Positions 23,550-31,893 of a stretch of DNA of 38,016 bases are shown one piece after another (position 1 is the stretch's first letter; each line of letters opens with the position of its first letter). The notes beneath the pieces are model-generated. The model was not told where the DNA came from, ran no database searches, and saw only the letters and a program-made list of their open reading frames with translations. The position numbers and the translations under genes were made by a program. Where the stretch lies: NCBI GenBank assembly GCA_017646685.1, contig JAGCLZ010000059.1, positions 1 through 38,016 on the forward strand, read 5' to 3'. The DNA comes from Bacteroidales bacterium (lineage in GTDB: Bacteria; Bacteroidota; Bacteroidia; Bacteroidales; P3).

Positions 23550-23587
23550 TTGCCTCGTGATGTATATAAAACTACATCACGAGGCAA
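23550..23587. terminator. Hairpin, likely terminator of the lemA-TPM operon
   Basis: TTGCCTCGTGATGTA (23550-23564) pairs perfectly with 23573-23587 around an 8-nt loop. On the minus strand a short T-run follows. The arm shares CCTCGTGATGTA with the terminator at 18961. Confidence 0.7.
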
Positions 23588-23718
23588 TCGTAACTACTAC
23601 GTGATGCAATTTTTAGTCTCTGGCTTGCCATATTTTTTTATTCGTATTTCAAAGAATTGTAACAATTCTACATTTGCAAAACTTTTCAGCAAGGGCAAGG
23701 GTTTCAACAATCATTTTT

Positions 23719-24498
23719 TTACCAACTACCACCTGCTCCGCCTCCGCCAAAGCTACCTCCGCCAAAGCCTCCAAATCCTCCTCCGGAGAAACTGCCGAAG
23801 CTACCGCTATGGTTTCTACCTGCCATGCTTCCTAGCCATATTGCAGTAAAGGGATCTATACCTCCACCTCCAATATTATTATCTTTCGAGTTGTTTCCGC
23901 CAAAGGCCAATACCACAAATACTGCAACCACAAGCAATGTTATTACCAAAGCCATAACCCCACCTGTATCGTTACGAGCCTCTTGGTAACTATATTCACC
24001 TGCTGCCACAGGTATAATTATATTAAGTGCTGCCACCACTCCACCATAATAATCGTTTTTCTTGAAATGTGGTATCATTTCCAAGTCAACTATCTCTTTA
24101 CACACAGCATCTGGCAAAGCACCTTCCAATCCATACCCCGTAGCTATAAAAGCACGCCCTGGAGTCTGATTCTTAGGCTTTATAACTATCACTAAACCAT
24201 TATCATGCTCGGCTCTGCCCACACCCCATTTTTCGCCTATCTCAAAAGCATAATTACTTATATCGTATCCATCCAACGATGAAGTGGTGATAATAAGTAT
24301 CTGATTGGATGTAGAGTCATCGAAAGCTACTAAACTATATTCTAAATAGTTACGCTGCTCTTCTGTAAACAAGTTCGCATAGTCATTGACTAGTTGATTG
24401 GTTTTCTGCGGAATACTTGCCCATGCAAACATACCGGCAAGCATAATCACCATTGATAGCAATATTTTTTTCATATACAACTTATATTCTTTAATCAT
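23719..24498 (-). CDS. TPM-domain membrane protein with a Gly-rich tail (YgcG-like)
   Basis: The 259-residue protein has a signal peptide near its start and a TPM domain at about 35-165 (VNDYANLFTEEQRNYLE...GYGLEGALPDA). One membrane helix lies near 185-205, and the Gly/Ser/Phe-rich tail ends in GGAGGSW. Proteins of this type stay in the membrane, and their function is unclear. Its ATG (24498) overlaps the TGA of the upstream TPM gene (ATGA), which supports that start. A start eight codons later is also possible. It is part of a lemA-TPM-TPM operon, a frequent Bacteroidetes arrangement. Confidence 0.85.
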   Translation of the reverse strand: MIKEYKLYMKKILLSMVIMLAGMFAWASIPQKTNQLVNDYANLFTEEQRNYLEYSLVAFDDSTSNQILIITTSSLDGYDISNYAFEIGEKWGVGRAEHDNGLVIVIKPKNQTPGRAFIATGYGLEGALPDAVCKEIVDLEMIPHFKKNDYYGGVVAALNIIIPVAAGEYSYQEARNDTGGVMALVITLLVVAVFVVLAFGGNNSKDNNIGGGGIDPFTAIWLGSMAGRNHSGSFGSFSGGGFGGFGGGSFGGGGAGGSW

Positions 24499-24929
24499 TT
24501 GATTCCAAAACTTATATCATCAGGCAACTCATTTACATCATCTTTCTTATAAGGAAAATGCTGTTTCAAATAATCGCCTACACGCGAAACGCCATGAACA
24601 ATACCGAATACAAACTCATTTCTTTTGAAAAAAGACAACATTTCTTCCTTGACCTCTTCCCAAAAATCTTTTGGCACAACAGCATTTATTCCTGAATCGC
24701 CCAAGATAGCAAATTTTTTTGATTCCATTGCAATGTATATCAGCACACCATTTCGTTCTGCTGTTTTGTGCATATTCAGTTTTTTAAACCACCATGCTGC
24801 ACGGTCAAGCACATCCTCATTGCATGTCTTATCTATGTGTACACGTATCTCGCCCGAAGTTTTCAACTCCGCAACTTGTATCGCATCTATAATTTTTGTC
24901 TTATCCCCTTCTGAAAAATAATTCTTCAT
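24495..24929 (-). CDS. TPM-domain protein
   Basis: The 144-residue soluble protein is a single TPM domain: KIIDAIQVAELKTSGEIRVHI, then RNGVLIYIAMESKKFAILGDSGI. It lacks a signal peptide. The ATG at 24929 is chosen over a TTG at 24944, which would add five residues. It lies between lemA and the second TPM gene and is translationally coupled to the latter. TPM domains occur with LemA proteins in many bacteria, but the activity is not established. Confidence 0.83.
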   Translation of the reverse strand: MKNYFSEGDKTKIIDAIQVAELKTSGEIRVHIDKTCNEDVLDRAAWWFKKLNMHKTAERNGVLIYIAMESKKFAILGDSGINAVVPKDFWEEVKEEMLSFFKRNEFVFGIVHGVSRVGDYLKQHFPYKKDDVNELPDDISFGIK

Positions 24930-24951
24930 AAATATTTCGCTCAATTTGTAT

Positions 24952-25001
24952 CAAAAAAGAATAAGACTGTACACCTCTCATAACTAAGTATACAGTCTTA
25001 T
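24952..25001 (-). terminator. Hairpin between lemA and the first TPM gene
   Basis: ATAAGACTGTA (24961-24971) pairs with TACAGTCTTAT (24991-25001) over a 19-nt loop, followed on the minus strand by TTCTTTTTTG. It lies inside the presumed operon and may attenuate the TPM genes relative to lemA. Confidence 0.6.
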
Positions 25002-25017
25002 CTACCTTGTATATTAT

Positions 25018-25623
25018 CTAAAACTCAAAGTTTACTTCAGGTGCCTCATCGGCTCCTTCAGAAGCTTTGAAATATCCTTTCTTTTCAAAACCGCCAATAC
25101 CGGCTATTATGCTGTTTGGGAATTTACGTATCATGGTGTTATATGCTTTCACCACCTCGTTAAACTTGTTACGTTCCACAGTTATTCTGTTTTCGGTACC
25201 TTCCAACTGAGCTTGCAAATCACGGAAATTCTGTGTTGCTTTAAGTTCGGGATAACGTTCAACTGTTACCATTAAACGACTCAAAGCCGAACTCAAACCA
25301 TCTTGAGCTTTTTGGAAAGCTGCAATATTTGCCTCAGAAAGATTGTCGGCATCTACCTGTACCGATGTTGCTTTAGAACGTGCATCGATAACGGCTTCCA
25401 ATGTACCGCGTTCAAAATCGGCTACACCCTTTACTGTGTTTACCAAATTAGGTATAAGATCCATTCGACGTTGGTATACATTTTCCACTTGTGCCCATGC
25501 GCCACTTACTTCCTCTTCGGCAGTAACCATTTTATTGTTTGTACGAATGCCCCACAACAGGGTTATAACTACAATTGCACCAATTACTATGAGTACAATC
25601 AATCCACTTGATAGTTTTTTCAT
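25018..25623 (-). CDS. lemA: LemA family protein
   Basis: The 201-residue protein begins with a single membrane helix (residues 5-25). The LemA coiled helices follow, with the signatures VSGAWAQVENVYQRRMDLIPNLV and PELKATQNFRDLQAQLEGTENRI, and the C-terminal YNTMIRKFP. It would expose a helical domain outside the inner membrane. Function is not established. AAGAGAG directly before the ATG looks like a ribosome binding site. It heads the TPM operon. Confidence 0.9.
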   Translation of the reverse strand: MKKLSSGLIVLIVIGAIVVITLLWGIRTNNKMVTAEEEVSGAWAQVENVYQRRMDLIPNLVNTVKGVADFERGTLEAVIDARSKATSVQVDADNLSEANIAAFQKAQDGLSSALSRLMVTVERYPELKATQNFRDLQAQLEGTENRITVERNKFNEVVKAYNTMIRKFPNSIIAGIGGFEKKGYFKASEGADEAPEVNFEF

Positions 25624-25702
25624 CTCTCTTTGTATTTTATGATTTAAATAATAATGTATTTTTACTTATAACAAAATATATTGCGGTTTAGTATGTGTAT
25701 AC

Positions 25703-27118
25703 TTATTTTTCTTGTTCCAAATGATGTAATAATACGTTACACTCATAGTTTTGTGTAATGTATTGTGCTAATTTTTCTGCACAATATACCGAACGATGCT
25801 GACCTCCCGTACAACCAAAGTTTACTTGCAGATTAGTAAACCGACGTTGCAAATATCTCTCAACAGACGAAGATACTACTTCATAAACCAATCCAAGAAA
25901 AGCATCTACTTCATTATCATCTTTAAAGAAATCTATCACCTCTTGATCCTTACCCGTAACATGCTTATACTGCGGATAACGACCCGGATTAGGTAAAGCT
26001 CTACAATCAAACACAAAGCCACCTCCATTGCCTGTCAAATCCATAGGATACCCCCGTTTGAAAGAAAAGCTATTTATAGTTACAGTCAAGGTATTTCGAT
26101 TATCAAATTCATCAATTTTATGTTTCACGAAATCCGATTCCACTATTCGCTTCCACACTGCATTCAGATGCGGCAACTGTATTGGCAAGGTTTTGTTTTC
26201 CAATATCCATTTCATATTCTTCAATGCAGGTTCTATACTTCTTACAAAATGTTCCTTACCTTCATACAACCCTCTGTAACCATAGGCTCCCATGGCTTGC
26301 ATTATACGCAGAAGAACAAAAACATAAAATTCTTGTTCAAAAACTGCTTTATCCAGTTGTTGATGCTGTTCCAAGATATCCATATAGTAATCTAACAACT
26401 GTTGCCTCACCCCATTTGGCATCTCGGCTTTAGCATCATATAACAACGATGCCAAATCATAATGTTTCGTTCCTTTACGCCCTCCTTGATAGTCTATAAA
26501 GTACAGCTGATTGTCCTTTACCATTATATTCCTCGATTGAAAATCTCGATACATAAAACTATCTCTATCCAACGAATCAATATAGGCAATAAAGTTTTCA
26601 ATATCATTTTCCAAAAGTTGTTCATCAAAAGGAATGTAGGCCAATTTCAAAAAATGATATTTAAAATAATTCAAATCCCATCTTATTGATGTTGAGTCGA
26701 AACATGATCTCGGATAAGCCATATCAAAATTGGCATTTACCCCAAACATCTGTACATGTAACAAATTTTCGATCGCTCTTTTATACAACTCCAACACTTC
26801 GCCATCGTATGGTTCTGAGGTATACTTCTTTTTATGTTGTAATAAATCATAGAGTGTTGTATCCCCTAAATCTTCCAATAAATACAAAACTCTGCTATCA
26901 TTAATAGCATATACCACAGGCACATTCACTCCCTTTTGTTTGAAATATTCAGAATAATAAAAAAAGGCCTCATTCTCCCTCACATCATCATTCACAGCAG
27001 CCAAACAATGCTTGGTTTCACCTTTCAAACGAAAATATTTCCTATTGGAACCATGAGCAGAAAGTGGCTGAACATCCATACAAGGTTCTCCTGCCCATTT
27101 TTCAAACAATATCTGCAT
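25703..27118 (-). CDS. Sugar-kinase-like phosphotransferase fused to a RapZ C-terminal domain
   Basis: The 471-residue protein joins two modules. Residues 1-310 are an aminoglycoside-phosphotransferase-fold kinase with Asp192 and Asn197 in YRDFQSRN and Asp209 in FIDYQGG, close to AmgK-type cell-wall sugar kinases. Residues 345-471 match RapZ-C: INSFSFKRGYP, FDCRALPNP, and GCTGGQHRSV at 435-444. RapZ-C in E. coli senses glucosamine-6-phosphate and binds small RNA, but the ATPase half of RapZ is missing here. The ATG at 27118 overlaps the AtpZ stop (TAATG), so a longer frame to 27244 is not used. A role linking amino-sugar supply to kinase activity is an inference. Confidence 0.85.
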   Translation of the reverse strand: MQILFEKWAGEPCMDVQPLSAHGSNRKYFRLKGETKHCLAAVNDDVRENEAFFYYSEYFKQKGVNVPVVYAINDSRVLYLLEDLGDTTLYDLLQHKKKYTSEPYDGEVLELYKRAIENLLHVQMFGVNANFDMAYPRSCFDSTSIRWDLNYFKYHFLKLAYIPFDEQLLENDIENFIAYIDSLDRDSFMYRDFQSRNIMVKDNQLYFIDYQGGRKGTKHYDLASLLYDAKAEMPNGVRQQLLDYYMDILEQHQQLDKAVFEQEFYVFVLLRIMQAMGAYGYRGLYEGKEHFVRSIEPALKNMKWILENKTLPIQLPHLNAVWKRIVESDFVKHKIDEFDNRNTLTVTINSFSFKRGYPMDLTGNGGGFVFDCRALPNPGRYPQYKHVTGKDQEVIDFFKDDNEVDAFLGLVYEVVSSSVERYLQRRFTNLQVNFGCTGGQHRSVYCAEKLAQYITQNYECNVLLHHLEQEK

Positions 27119-27348
27119 TATTTTTTGTTTCTGAATGTTTTCAAAAGAATCCATATAGCGGCGAACATCCCCAACGGTGCCATTACAAGTGTGAATATAG
27201 GTATGGAACACTCTACACACTTGTCCAAAACAACTCCGCACCACACAGCCAACAATACTGCAACCGCCATTTCTATACCCAACGACAGATAGATTGCAGC
27301 ATTGTCAACCGATGATTTTTTCTTTTTCAAACGTTTATCATTACTCAT
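27118..27348 (-). CDS. AtpZ/AtpI-type small membrane protein
   Basis: The 76-residue protein has two predicted membrane helices (about 20-40 and 50-68). The signature GIEMAVAVLLAVWCGVVLD is typical of AtpZ/AtpI, the accessory subunit often found near F-type ATPase genes. No ATPase genes lie beside it here. Its start is the ATG at 27348, and a GTG three codons upstream is less likely. It sits between bactofilin and the kinase-RapZ fusion and is coupled to the latter. Confidence 0.8.
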   Translation of the reverse strand: MSNDKRLKKKKSSVDNAAIYLSLGIEMAVAVLLAVWCGVVLDKCVECSIPIFTLVMAPLGMFAAIWILLKTFRNKK

Positions 27349-27371
27349 TATAGGCACTCATGATGTTGCCC

Positions 27372-27400
27372 AAAATCCTTTCATATCTGATATAAAAGGA
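27372..27400 (-). terminator. Hairpin between bactofilin and the AtpZ gene
   Basis: TCCTTTCATAT (27376-27386) and ATATAAAAGGA (27390-27400) pair with one mismatch. On the minus strand TTTTG follows, so this is a weak or partial terminator. Confidence 0.4.
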
Positions 27401-27418
27401 CTATAATATTTTTTGTTA

Positions 27419-27793
27419 TCAGTTTGATTTTTCTTTGCTATTCTTATTGGTTTCATCCAACATTTTGCATGAACCATCAAAACTTGCTCCCGGCTCGATA
27501 GATAATTTGTTTACCAACAAATCGCCTTTTACCTTTGACGAAATACACAAGGTCAATAAATCAGTTACTTTCATATTTCCCTCTACTGCACCTATCACAT
27601 TGGCGTTTTGACAAACAATATTACCAACTATCTTACCACACTCTCCTATCACCAACTTTCCATTGATAGTAAGATTTCCTTCCAACACTCCGTCCATGCG
27701 AAAATCACCGGGCGTAATAATATCTCCTCTTATAACAGTACCTGTTGTTATTGTATTTATCGGATTATTTTCCACTTCTATTGGTTTTGCCAT
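27419..27793 (-). CDS. Bactofilin (polymer-forming cytoskeletal protein)
   Basis: The 124-residue protein is a bactofilin: one beta-helix domain with the regular strand pattern GTVIRGDI, GVLEGNLTINGKLVIGECGKIVGNI and VEGNMKVTDLLTLCISSKVKGDLLV. A short disordered tail follows (NKNSKEKSN). It assembles into filaments that help place envelope enzymes. In several Bacteroidetes it lies near porW/sprE, as it does here. It has its own perfect promoter. Confidence 0.92.
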   Translation of the reverse strand: MAKPIEVENNPINTITTGTVIRGDIITPGDFRMDGVLEGNLTINGKLVIGECGKIVGNIVCQNANVIGAVEGNMKVTDLLTLCISSKVKGDLLVNKLSIEPGASFDGSCKMLDETNKNSKEKSN

Positions 27794-27845
27794 AAATGTA
27801 TTATTTGATAATATTTTTATACTTATATTCTCTATTTTGAGCGTA

Positions 27846-27876
27846 CAAATTTACACTTTTTTTCTCATTCAACAAA
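27846..27876 (-). promoter_or_regulatory. Consensus promoter of bactofilin
   Basis: On the minus strand TTTG (27876-27873), a 19-bp spacer and TAAATTTG (27853-27846) match the consensus exactly. The leader would be about 45 nt. Confidence 0.75.
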
Positions 27877-27930
27877 ATAAAATATATAAACAACTAATAA
27901 CAAATACTATAGTATCCTAATCAAAGTCCA

Positions 27931-30651
27931 TTATTCGTTTTTAAAATAGTATTTTTCAAAGAATTTTCGGTATGCTTCTATATTCTTTTTGTTGTAAAAT
28001 GTTTGATAGTTTTGCACTGATATTACAAATGATGAATAATGCTTTTTGTCGAACTTTTTAAGAGCATCGGCTTTGGTATTTATGTAGTTCCAATAATCCA
28101 TTGCTTCAGTAGCATTCTCAAAACGATGTACTGTTATCAGCTGCTGCTTATCGGTAAACATCATAACATTAGCTTTCAAAGCCTTTGCCGAATAATATGC
28201 CATATTAAAGTCGGCCACTGCATACTGCATTTCTGTAGCTCTTATTTTATCATCATCCAGCACAAATATCACATAATGCTGCAAATTTTCACGATATCGG
28301 TACAACTGACTTTCAGGTGGCAATTCATCATTTTGCTTCTTCACATTATCCACACTATTAGCCAAATCCACCTTTTTGTTGGTAGCCTTTTCATATATTT
28401 TCTCGTCCTCTGCTTCAGGTTTAAATCCTTTTCTCAACAATGCTATCTGTTCGCGAACCAATGGCACGATCTCACTTTTGAAATGGTTTTTCTCTATCTC
28501 TTCCAGCATTGCTATAGCCTCCGGAGTCTTACTTAACTTGGCCAAAGCTATGGCATTCCAATACTTATATTTTGGTATAAGTGTAGGTTCCTTGGTGTAT
28601 ATTTGCACTGCCGACGATGCCCGGCTTATTACCTGCTTATAGTATCCTTCGGCAAACAGGCGATATATTTCTTCGTATTCGGTTTCGGCCATTTTGTTTC
28701 GCTTTACAATCTCGAGGTAATAATCCTCGTCGCGAATAAGGTTGGCATAATCGCTGTCCGGGAAACCACGTAGAATCATATTTTTATAATAGTTGGCACT
28801 TGGAGTGTTGCCCTGCTTGTCATAAATCTTATACAACTGATAGAAAGCCGGCAACACATAGTCGCTACCCTGATAGTCCTCTACCAAACGTAAAAAACAT
28901 TCCAAAGCCTTCTCTTGGTTTTCAATACCGGCATCGTATATAAATCCTGCATTGAGTAGGCAACGTGCTATATCGTCGTGCATACTATCGCGTCGTGCTT
29001 GGGTTTTGGGTAGGTCCTTAAGATAATAATCCGTGCTGTATTTGTCGTTAGCATTGGCAGGATCAACCTTTGTTTCTCCGGCAGTGGAATCAACATCTTT
29101 CGTCTGCTCCTGCTCGCTGTCGGCAAACAAATTGTCGGTACCTATACCCAACGACATTCCCGGTTTCTGACTCAAAAACCAATAGTCCTCCAATGCACGT
29201 GTTCCCCACATTCGCATAAAACTTTCTTTACCTTTCTGTACAGTCGATTCGTTATAGAAATACCAATCACCTTTCAGAGTATTTTTCTGTGCTGTTTGAG
29301 CCTCTTTGCGTATGGCGGCTTCTATCTCTGCCTCACGTTTTTTGGCGTCAACCTCTTTTTGTTTTTCTATAAGCTTTTCGAGGTATTTCTCACGATCGGA
29401 GGGATTCATGTCGGCAAGCATAAAAAGGCTGTCGTTGAGGGCTATCACCCTTGTATTTTCCACCAGCGAAGTAAGCAGGTAGTGTCGTCCTTTTATGGCA
29501 TTGTAGTTTGGATAATCCTTTGGCATGATTGCCATGGCGGTATCGTAATACTTCTGTGCTTCGTCGTAATTCTGATAAATATCATACAACACATCGGCCA
29601 ACTTGAGCGACGATTTTATCTTCTGCGACTTGTTGGTAGTGCTTACTTTCATGGACTTCTCAAAGTTCTCACAGGCTTTTTGTGCATTTTTGGCTCCCAA
29701 ATACATTTCGCCTTTGGCATAATATATTTGGTCTATATACTCGATGTTTTTCTTATCGTCGAGCATCTGATTCAAAAACTTTTCTATCTCTCTATAGTCG
29801 CCCTTCGATATATCATAGCACGAAGCGATATTCATTCTTGCATTAAATTCCATTACATATTCGGGACGCATCGAAAGGGCCTTTTTGTAATATTTGGTAG
29901 CCGTGGCTTTCTTATCCAGCTTATGATATATCTGAGCCATAATGAAATATTGACGTGCTTTGAACTTACGGTTTGAAGTATTGTCTATACTCAAACGCAA
30001 GAAATCCACTGCTTTTTTGTATTTTTCCTGTGGCAACATACATTCCACCATTGCGGAATAAAGCAAATCAGCCATATCGGCCGACATCTTTCCCGTATTT
30101 ATGGCGGCATCTACCTGGTCGAGAACCATCTCGGCTTCGGCATACTGCTTGTCGTGGGTAAGAGTACGGGCATAAAGAATCTTTGCCTCGTCGGCGATAT
30201 CGGTGCCGGGATATTGCGACATCACATATCTGCAGTTGATAATAGCAGCTTGATAATCCTGCTTATAGAAGTGGGCATAAGCCATCATCAGATATGACTT
30301 CTTGACATATTCCACATGCTCCTTGCCTTTGATGAAGATGCTATGTTTCTGTGCTCCCAAGGCTCCTTTCTCCAACGTGCGGTCGAGCTGAGGGTATACG
30401 CTTATTGCATTTTCCTTGGTACCTAACTTATAGATTGGAAGTATCTGAGTATAGTCGTCAACAATAATTGCTTCCAACTGCTTACGGGCCTCTTTCATAC
30501 TTTCGTTGCCATTCCACCACACATTGTAATGCGTTGTGGTATTGTGGTACAATTTGTTCATAAACTTGGGTTTTTGTGTGGAGCAACCCGCCATCGCCAT
30601 TATAAGCACTAGCCCAACGATAACTTTATATTTGATGTTTGATATTTTCAA
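27931..30651 (-). CDS. porW: PorW/SprE-type TPR lipoprotein of the type IX secretion system
   Basis: The 906-residue protein has a lipoprotein signal with lipobox AGC (Cys23 region). The segment FMNKLYHNTTTHYNVWWNGNES that follows resembles the mature N-terminus of PorW/SprE. Many TPR-like helix pairs follow, from about residue 115 to 400 and from 560 to 760 (for example YAHFYKQDYQAAIINCRYVMSQYPG). A separate C-terminal part ends in YNKKNIEAYRKFFEKYYF. PorW links the outer-membrane and inner-membrane parts of the type IX secretion machinery. The gene follows a promoter element that is shared with the small membrane gene upstream. Confidence 0.83.
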   Translation of the reverse strand: MKISNIKYKVIVGLVLIMAMAGCSTQKPKFMNKLYHNTTTHYNVWWNGNESMKEARKQLEAIIVDDYTQILPIYKLGTKENAISVYPQLDRTLEKGALGAQKHSIFIKGKEHVEYVKKSYLMMAYAHFYKQDYQAAIINCRYVMSQYPGTDIADEAKILYARTLTHDKQYAEAEMVLDQVDAAINTGKMSADMADLLYSAMVECMLPQEKYKKAVDFLRLSIDNTSNRKFKARQYFIMAQIYHKLDKKATATKYYKKALSMRPEYVMEFNARMNIASCYDISKGDYREIEKFLNQMLDDKKNIEYIDQIYYAKGEMYLGAKNAQKACENFEKSMKVSTTNKSQKIKSSLKLADVLYDIYQNYDEAQKYYDTAMAIMPKDYPNYNAIKGRHYLLTSLVENTRVIALNDSLFMLADMNPSDREKYLEKLIEKQKEVDAKKREAEIEAAIRKEAQTAQKNTLKGDWYFYNESTVQKGKESFMRMWGTRALEDYWFLSQKPGMSLGIGTDNLFADSEQEQTKDVDSTAGETKVDPANANDKYSTDYYLKDLPKTQARRDSMHDDIARCLLNAGFIYDAGIENQEKALECFLRLVEDYQGSDYVLPAFYQLYKIYDKQGNTPSANYYKNMILRGFPDSDYANLIRDEDYYLEIVKRNKMAETEYEEIYRLFAEGYYKQVISRASSAVQIYTKEPTLIPKYKYWNAIALAKLSKTPEAIAMLEEIEKNHFKSEIVPLVREQIALLRKGFKPEAEDEKIYEKATNKKVDLANSVDNVKKQNDELPPESQLYRYRENLQHYVIFVLDDDKIRATEMQYAVADFNMAYYSAKALKANVMMFTDKQQLITVHRFENATEAMDYWNYINTKADALKKFDKKHYSSFVISVQNYQTFYNKKNIEAYRKFFEKYYFKNE

Positions 30652-30686
30652 GATATGGTATATTTTTTAGTGTTATAATATAACTG

Positions 30687-30714
30687 CAAACTAACGTTTT
30701 TAGTATTAATATCA
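30687..30714 (-). promoter_or_regulatory. porW promoter region with shared 19-bp element
   Basis: TTAGTTTG (minus, 30694-30687) resembles TAnnTTTG with one mismatch. One base upstream of it lies TGATATTAATACTAAAAAC (30714-30696). The identical 19 bases occur in the same position relative to a similar box before the next gene (31248-31230). Confidence 0.55.
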
Positions 30715-30797
30715 GATAGATTTTCGGATGTGAGGGGTAGAAAAATAAAAATATGCCCTCCTGCTCTGTCTCCGAGTTAGCTAAAAAAGGTTGCAAC

Positions 30798-31151
30798 TTA
30801 CGTAAAAAAAGAACATCGGCCTAGTAATCTTTTGTAAGAAACAACATCAGAAAACCGTCCGTATGGCAGCAACAATCCAAACCAAAAATCTACTGCTATA
30901 CAGCATATTGCAATGCTGCAACCTCGTTTTACGGCATGATAAGCCTCGAGCTCGTGGGCAGGCAATTCATTTTTTTTCGCCAACTTACGCATGTCGTCAT
31001 ACACTATCGTAAACAAACTAAGATAGGCTAAAATGCCCGAACCTTCGTTATAGTTTTTATAAAACCGCCACCCCTTTATTTGGGTAAGCAGAATTATTAT
31101 CAATGCAAGTGCCAAAAAAACTACAACCAACCAACCAAATAAATCATCCAT
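30798..31151 (-). CDS. Small membrane protein of unknown function
   Basis: The 117-residue protein has two predicted membrane helices (about 5-22 and 78-96), separated by a charged stretch with KLAKKNELPAHELEAYHAVKR. I do not recognise the family. It ends with a loop of basic and aromatic residues. Support for it being real comes from a sound ATG and from a promoter region that shares a 19-bp element with porW. It may thus be coregulated with type IX secretion. Confidence 0.5.
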   Translation of the reverse strand: MDDLFGWLVVVFLALALIIILLTQIKGWRFYKNYNEGSGILAYLSLFTIVYDDMRKLAKKNELPAHELEAYHAVKRGCSIAICCIAVDFWFGLLLPYGRFSDVVSYKRLLGRCSFFT

Positions 31152-31220
31152 ATCATTAAGCAGTAAAATAAATCACACCATCAATTAATTTAAAAATCCT
31201 ATATTATTGTAGCATAACAT

Positions 31221-31248
31221 CAAAGAAATGTTTTTAGTATTAATATCA
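31221..31248 (-). promoter_or_regulatory. Promoter region of the small membrane gene with shared 19-bp element
   Basis: TTTCTTTG (minus, 31228-31221) is one mismatch from TAnnTTTG. One base upstream lies TGATATTAATACTAAAAAC (31248-31230), identical to the element before porW and in the same register. Confidence 0.55.
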
Positions 31249-31312
31249 AAAAGTTTTTTCCCGACCACCGACCAACAAAACATTCAAAGTAATAGTAGGA
31301 ATTGCAGCCATA

Positions 31313-31400
31313 TTGCAAAAGTTTTGCAACAGCATTGAAGTAAGTTTGCCTTCGCATAAGAAAACTTTTGCCTTCGCATTGAAATAGTTTTGCGTTTAGG
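31313..31400 (+). repeat. Imperfect 21-23 bp tandem repeats, group one
   Basis: Units start with TTTTGC or TTTGCC at 31322, 31345, 31366 and 31388. The best pair shares TTTGCCTTCGCAT. Confidence 0.6.
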
Positions 31401-31521
31401 TAATAAATATAGTATCACACCTATTTAACTTATAGTTATGCATATACTATATATATAATAACGTACAGATTTAATATATTATGTCCTAACGTCGTTAGTG
31501 AACTATCAGTAAAATAGGTTG

Positions 31522-31640
31522 AATACTATATTAAAACATGTCTAGTACTATATATTAAACATGTTGAGTACTATAGCTTCTACGCAAAAGCAAAGACTTC
31601 CTTACGCAAAAGCAAATATTTTTCTACGTAAACGAGATTT
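31522..31640 (+). repeat. Imperfect 22-23 bp tandem repeats, groups two and three
   Basis: First set: AATACTATA, GTACTATA and GTACTATA at 31522, 31545 and 31568. Second set: ACGCAAAAGCAAA at 31582 and 31604, then ACGTAAACGAG at 31626. Confidence 0.6.
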
Positions 31641-31811
31641 TAGAATAACGAAACAAGACAATAAACTAAACGAGATGGCAATGGGATTCATTAGAAAGAA
31701 CCACAAAAACTTTACTCCAAAAACAGGACCAACGAGCATACCAATTACGACAGGTGTGCAAAAGCGACAAAACCGGCCTAACGGCTTAGGGAGTTTGTTC
31801 AACAAATTTAA

Positions 31812-31857
31812 CAAAAGAAAAAGCCCTTTTTGCCGGTGAATGCAATGGCAAAAAAGG
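31812..31857 (-). terminator. Terminator of the wza-wzc operon
   Basis: CCTTTTTGCC (31825-31834) and GGCAAAAAAGG (31847-31857) form a stem with one bulge. On the minus strand a T-rich run follows. Confidence 0.65.
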
Positions 31858-31893
31858 TTGAATATCACAACAAAGCTATTGAAAGGTAACGGC

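Larger units (their letters stand above)
23356..23718. other. Gene-free stretch between the starch-synthase-like and TPM genes
   Basis: It holds the promoter at 23384-23414, a direct repeat GTCAAYCGTTTGA (23475-23487 and 23519-23531, 44 bp apart), and the hairpin at 23550-23587. No gene is seen. Confidence 0.55.
31152..31893. other. Gene-free, repeat-rich stretch between the small membrane gene and wzc
   Basis: Three groups of short periodic repeats occur. Group one has TTTGCCTTCGCAT at 31345 and 31367 (22 bp apart), with weaker neighbours from 31322 to 31400. Group two has GTACTATA-like units at 31522, 31545 and 31568 (23 bp apart). Group three has ACGCAAAAGCAAA at 31582 and 31604 (22 bp apart), with a weak third unit at 31626. 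A palindrome TTGCAAAA-G-TTTTGCAA lies at 31313-31329 and CTAACG-T-CGTTAG at 31486-31498. An open frame on the plus strand at 31561-31839 lies across these repeats and is not called. Confidence 0.65.

Noticed and set aside
27119..27244. Longer start for the kinase-RapZ gene
   Set aside because: It would overlap the AtpZ gene by over 100 bases. The TAATG junction at 27118 is a normal coupled start.
31561..31839. 92-residue open frame on the plus strand
   Set aside because: It runs across 22-bp repeats and the terminator of wzc and is very basic with no domain.
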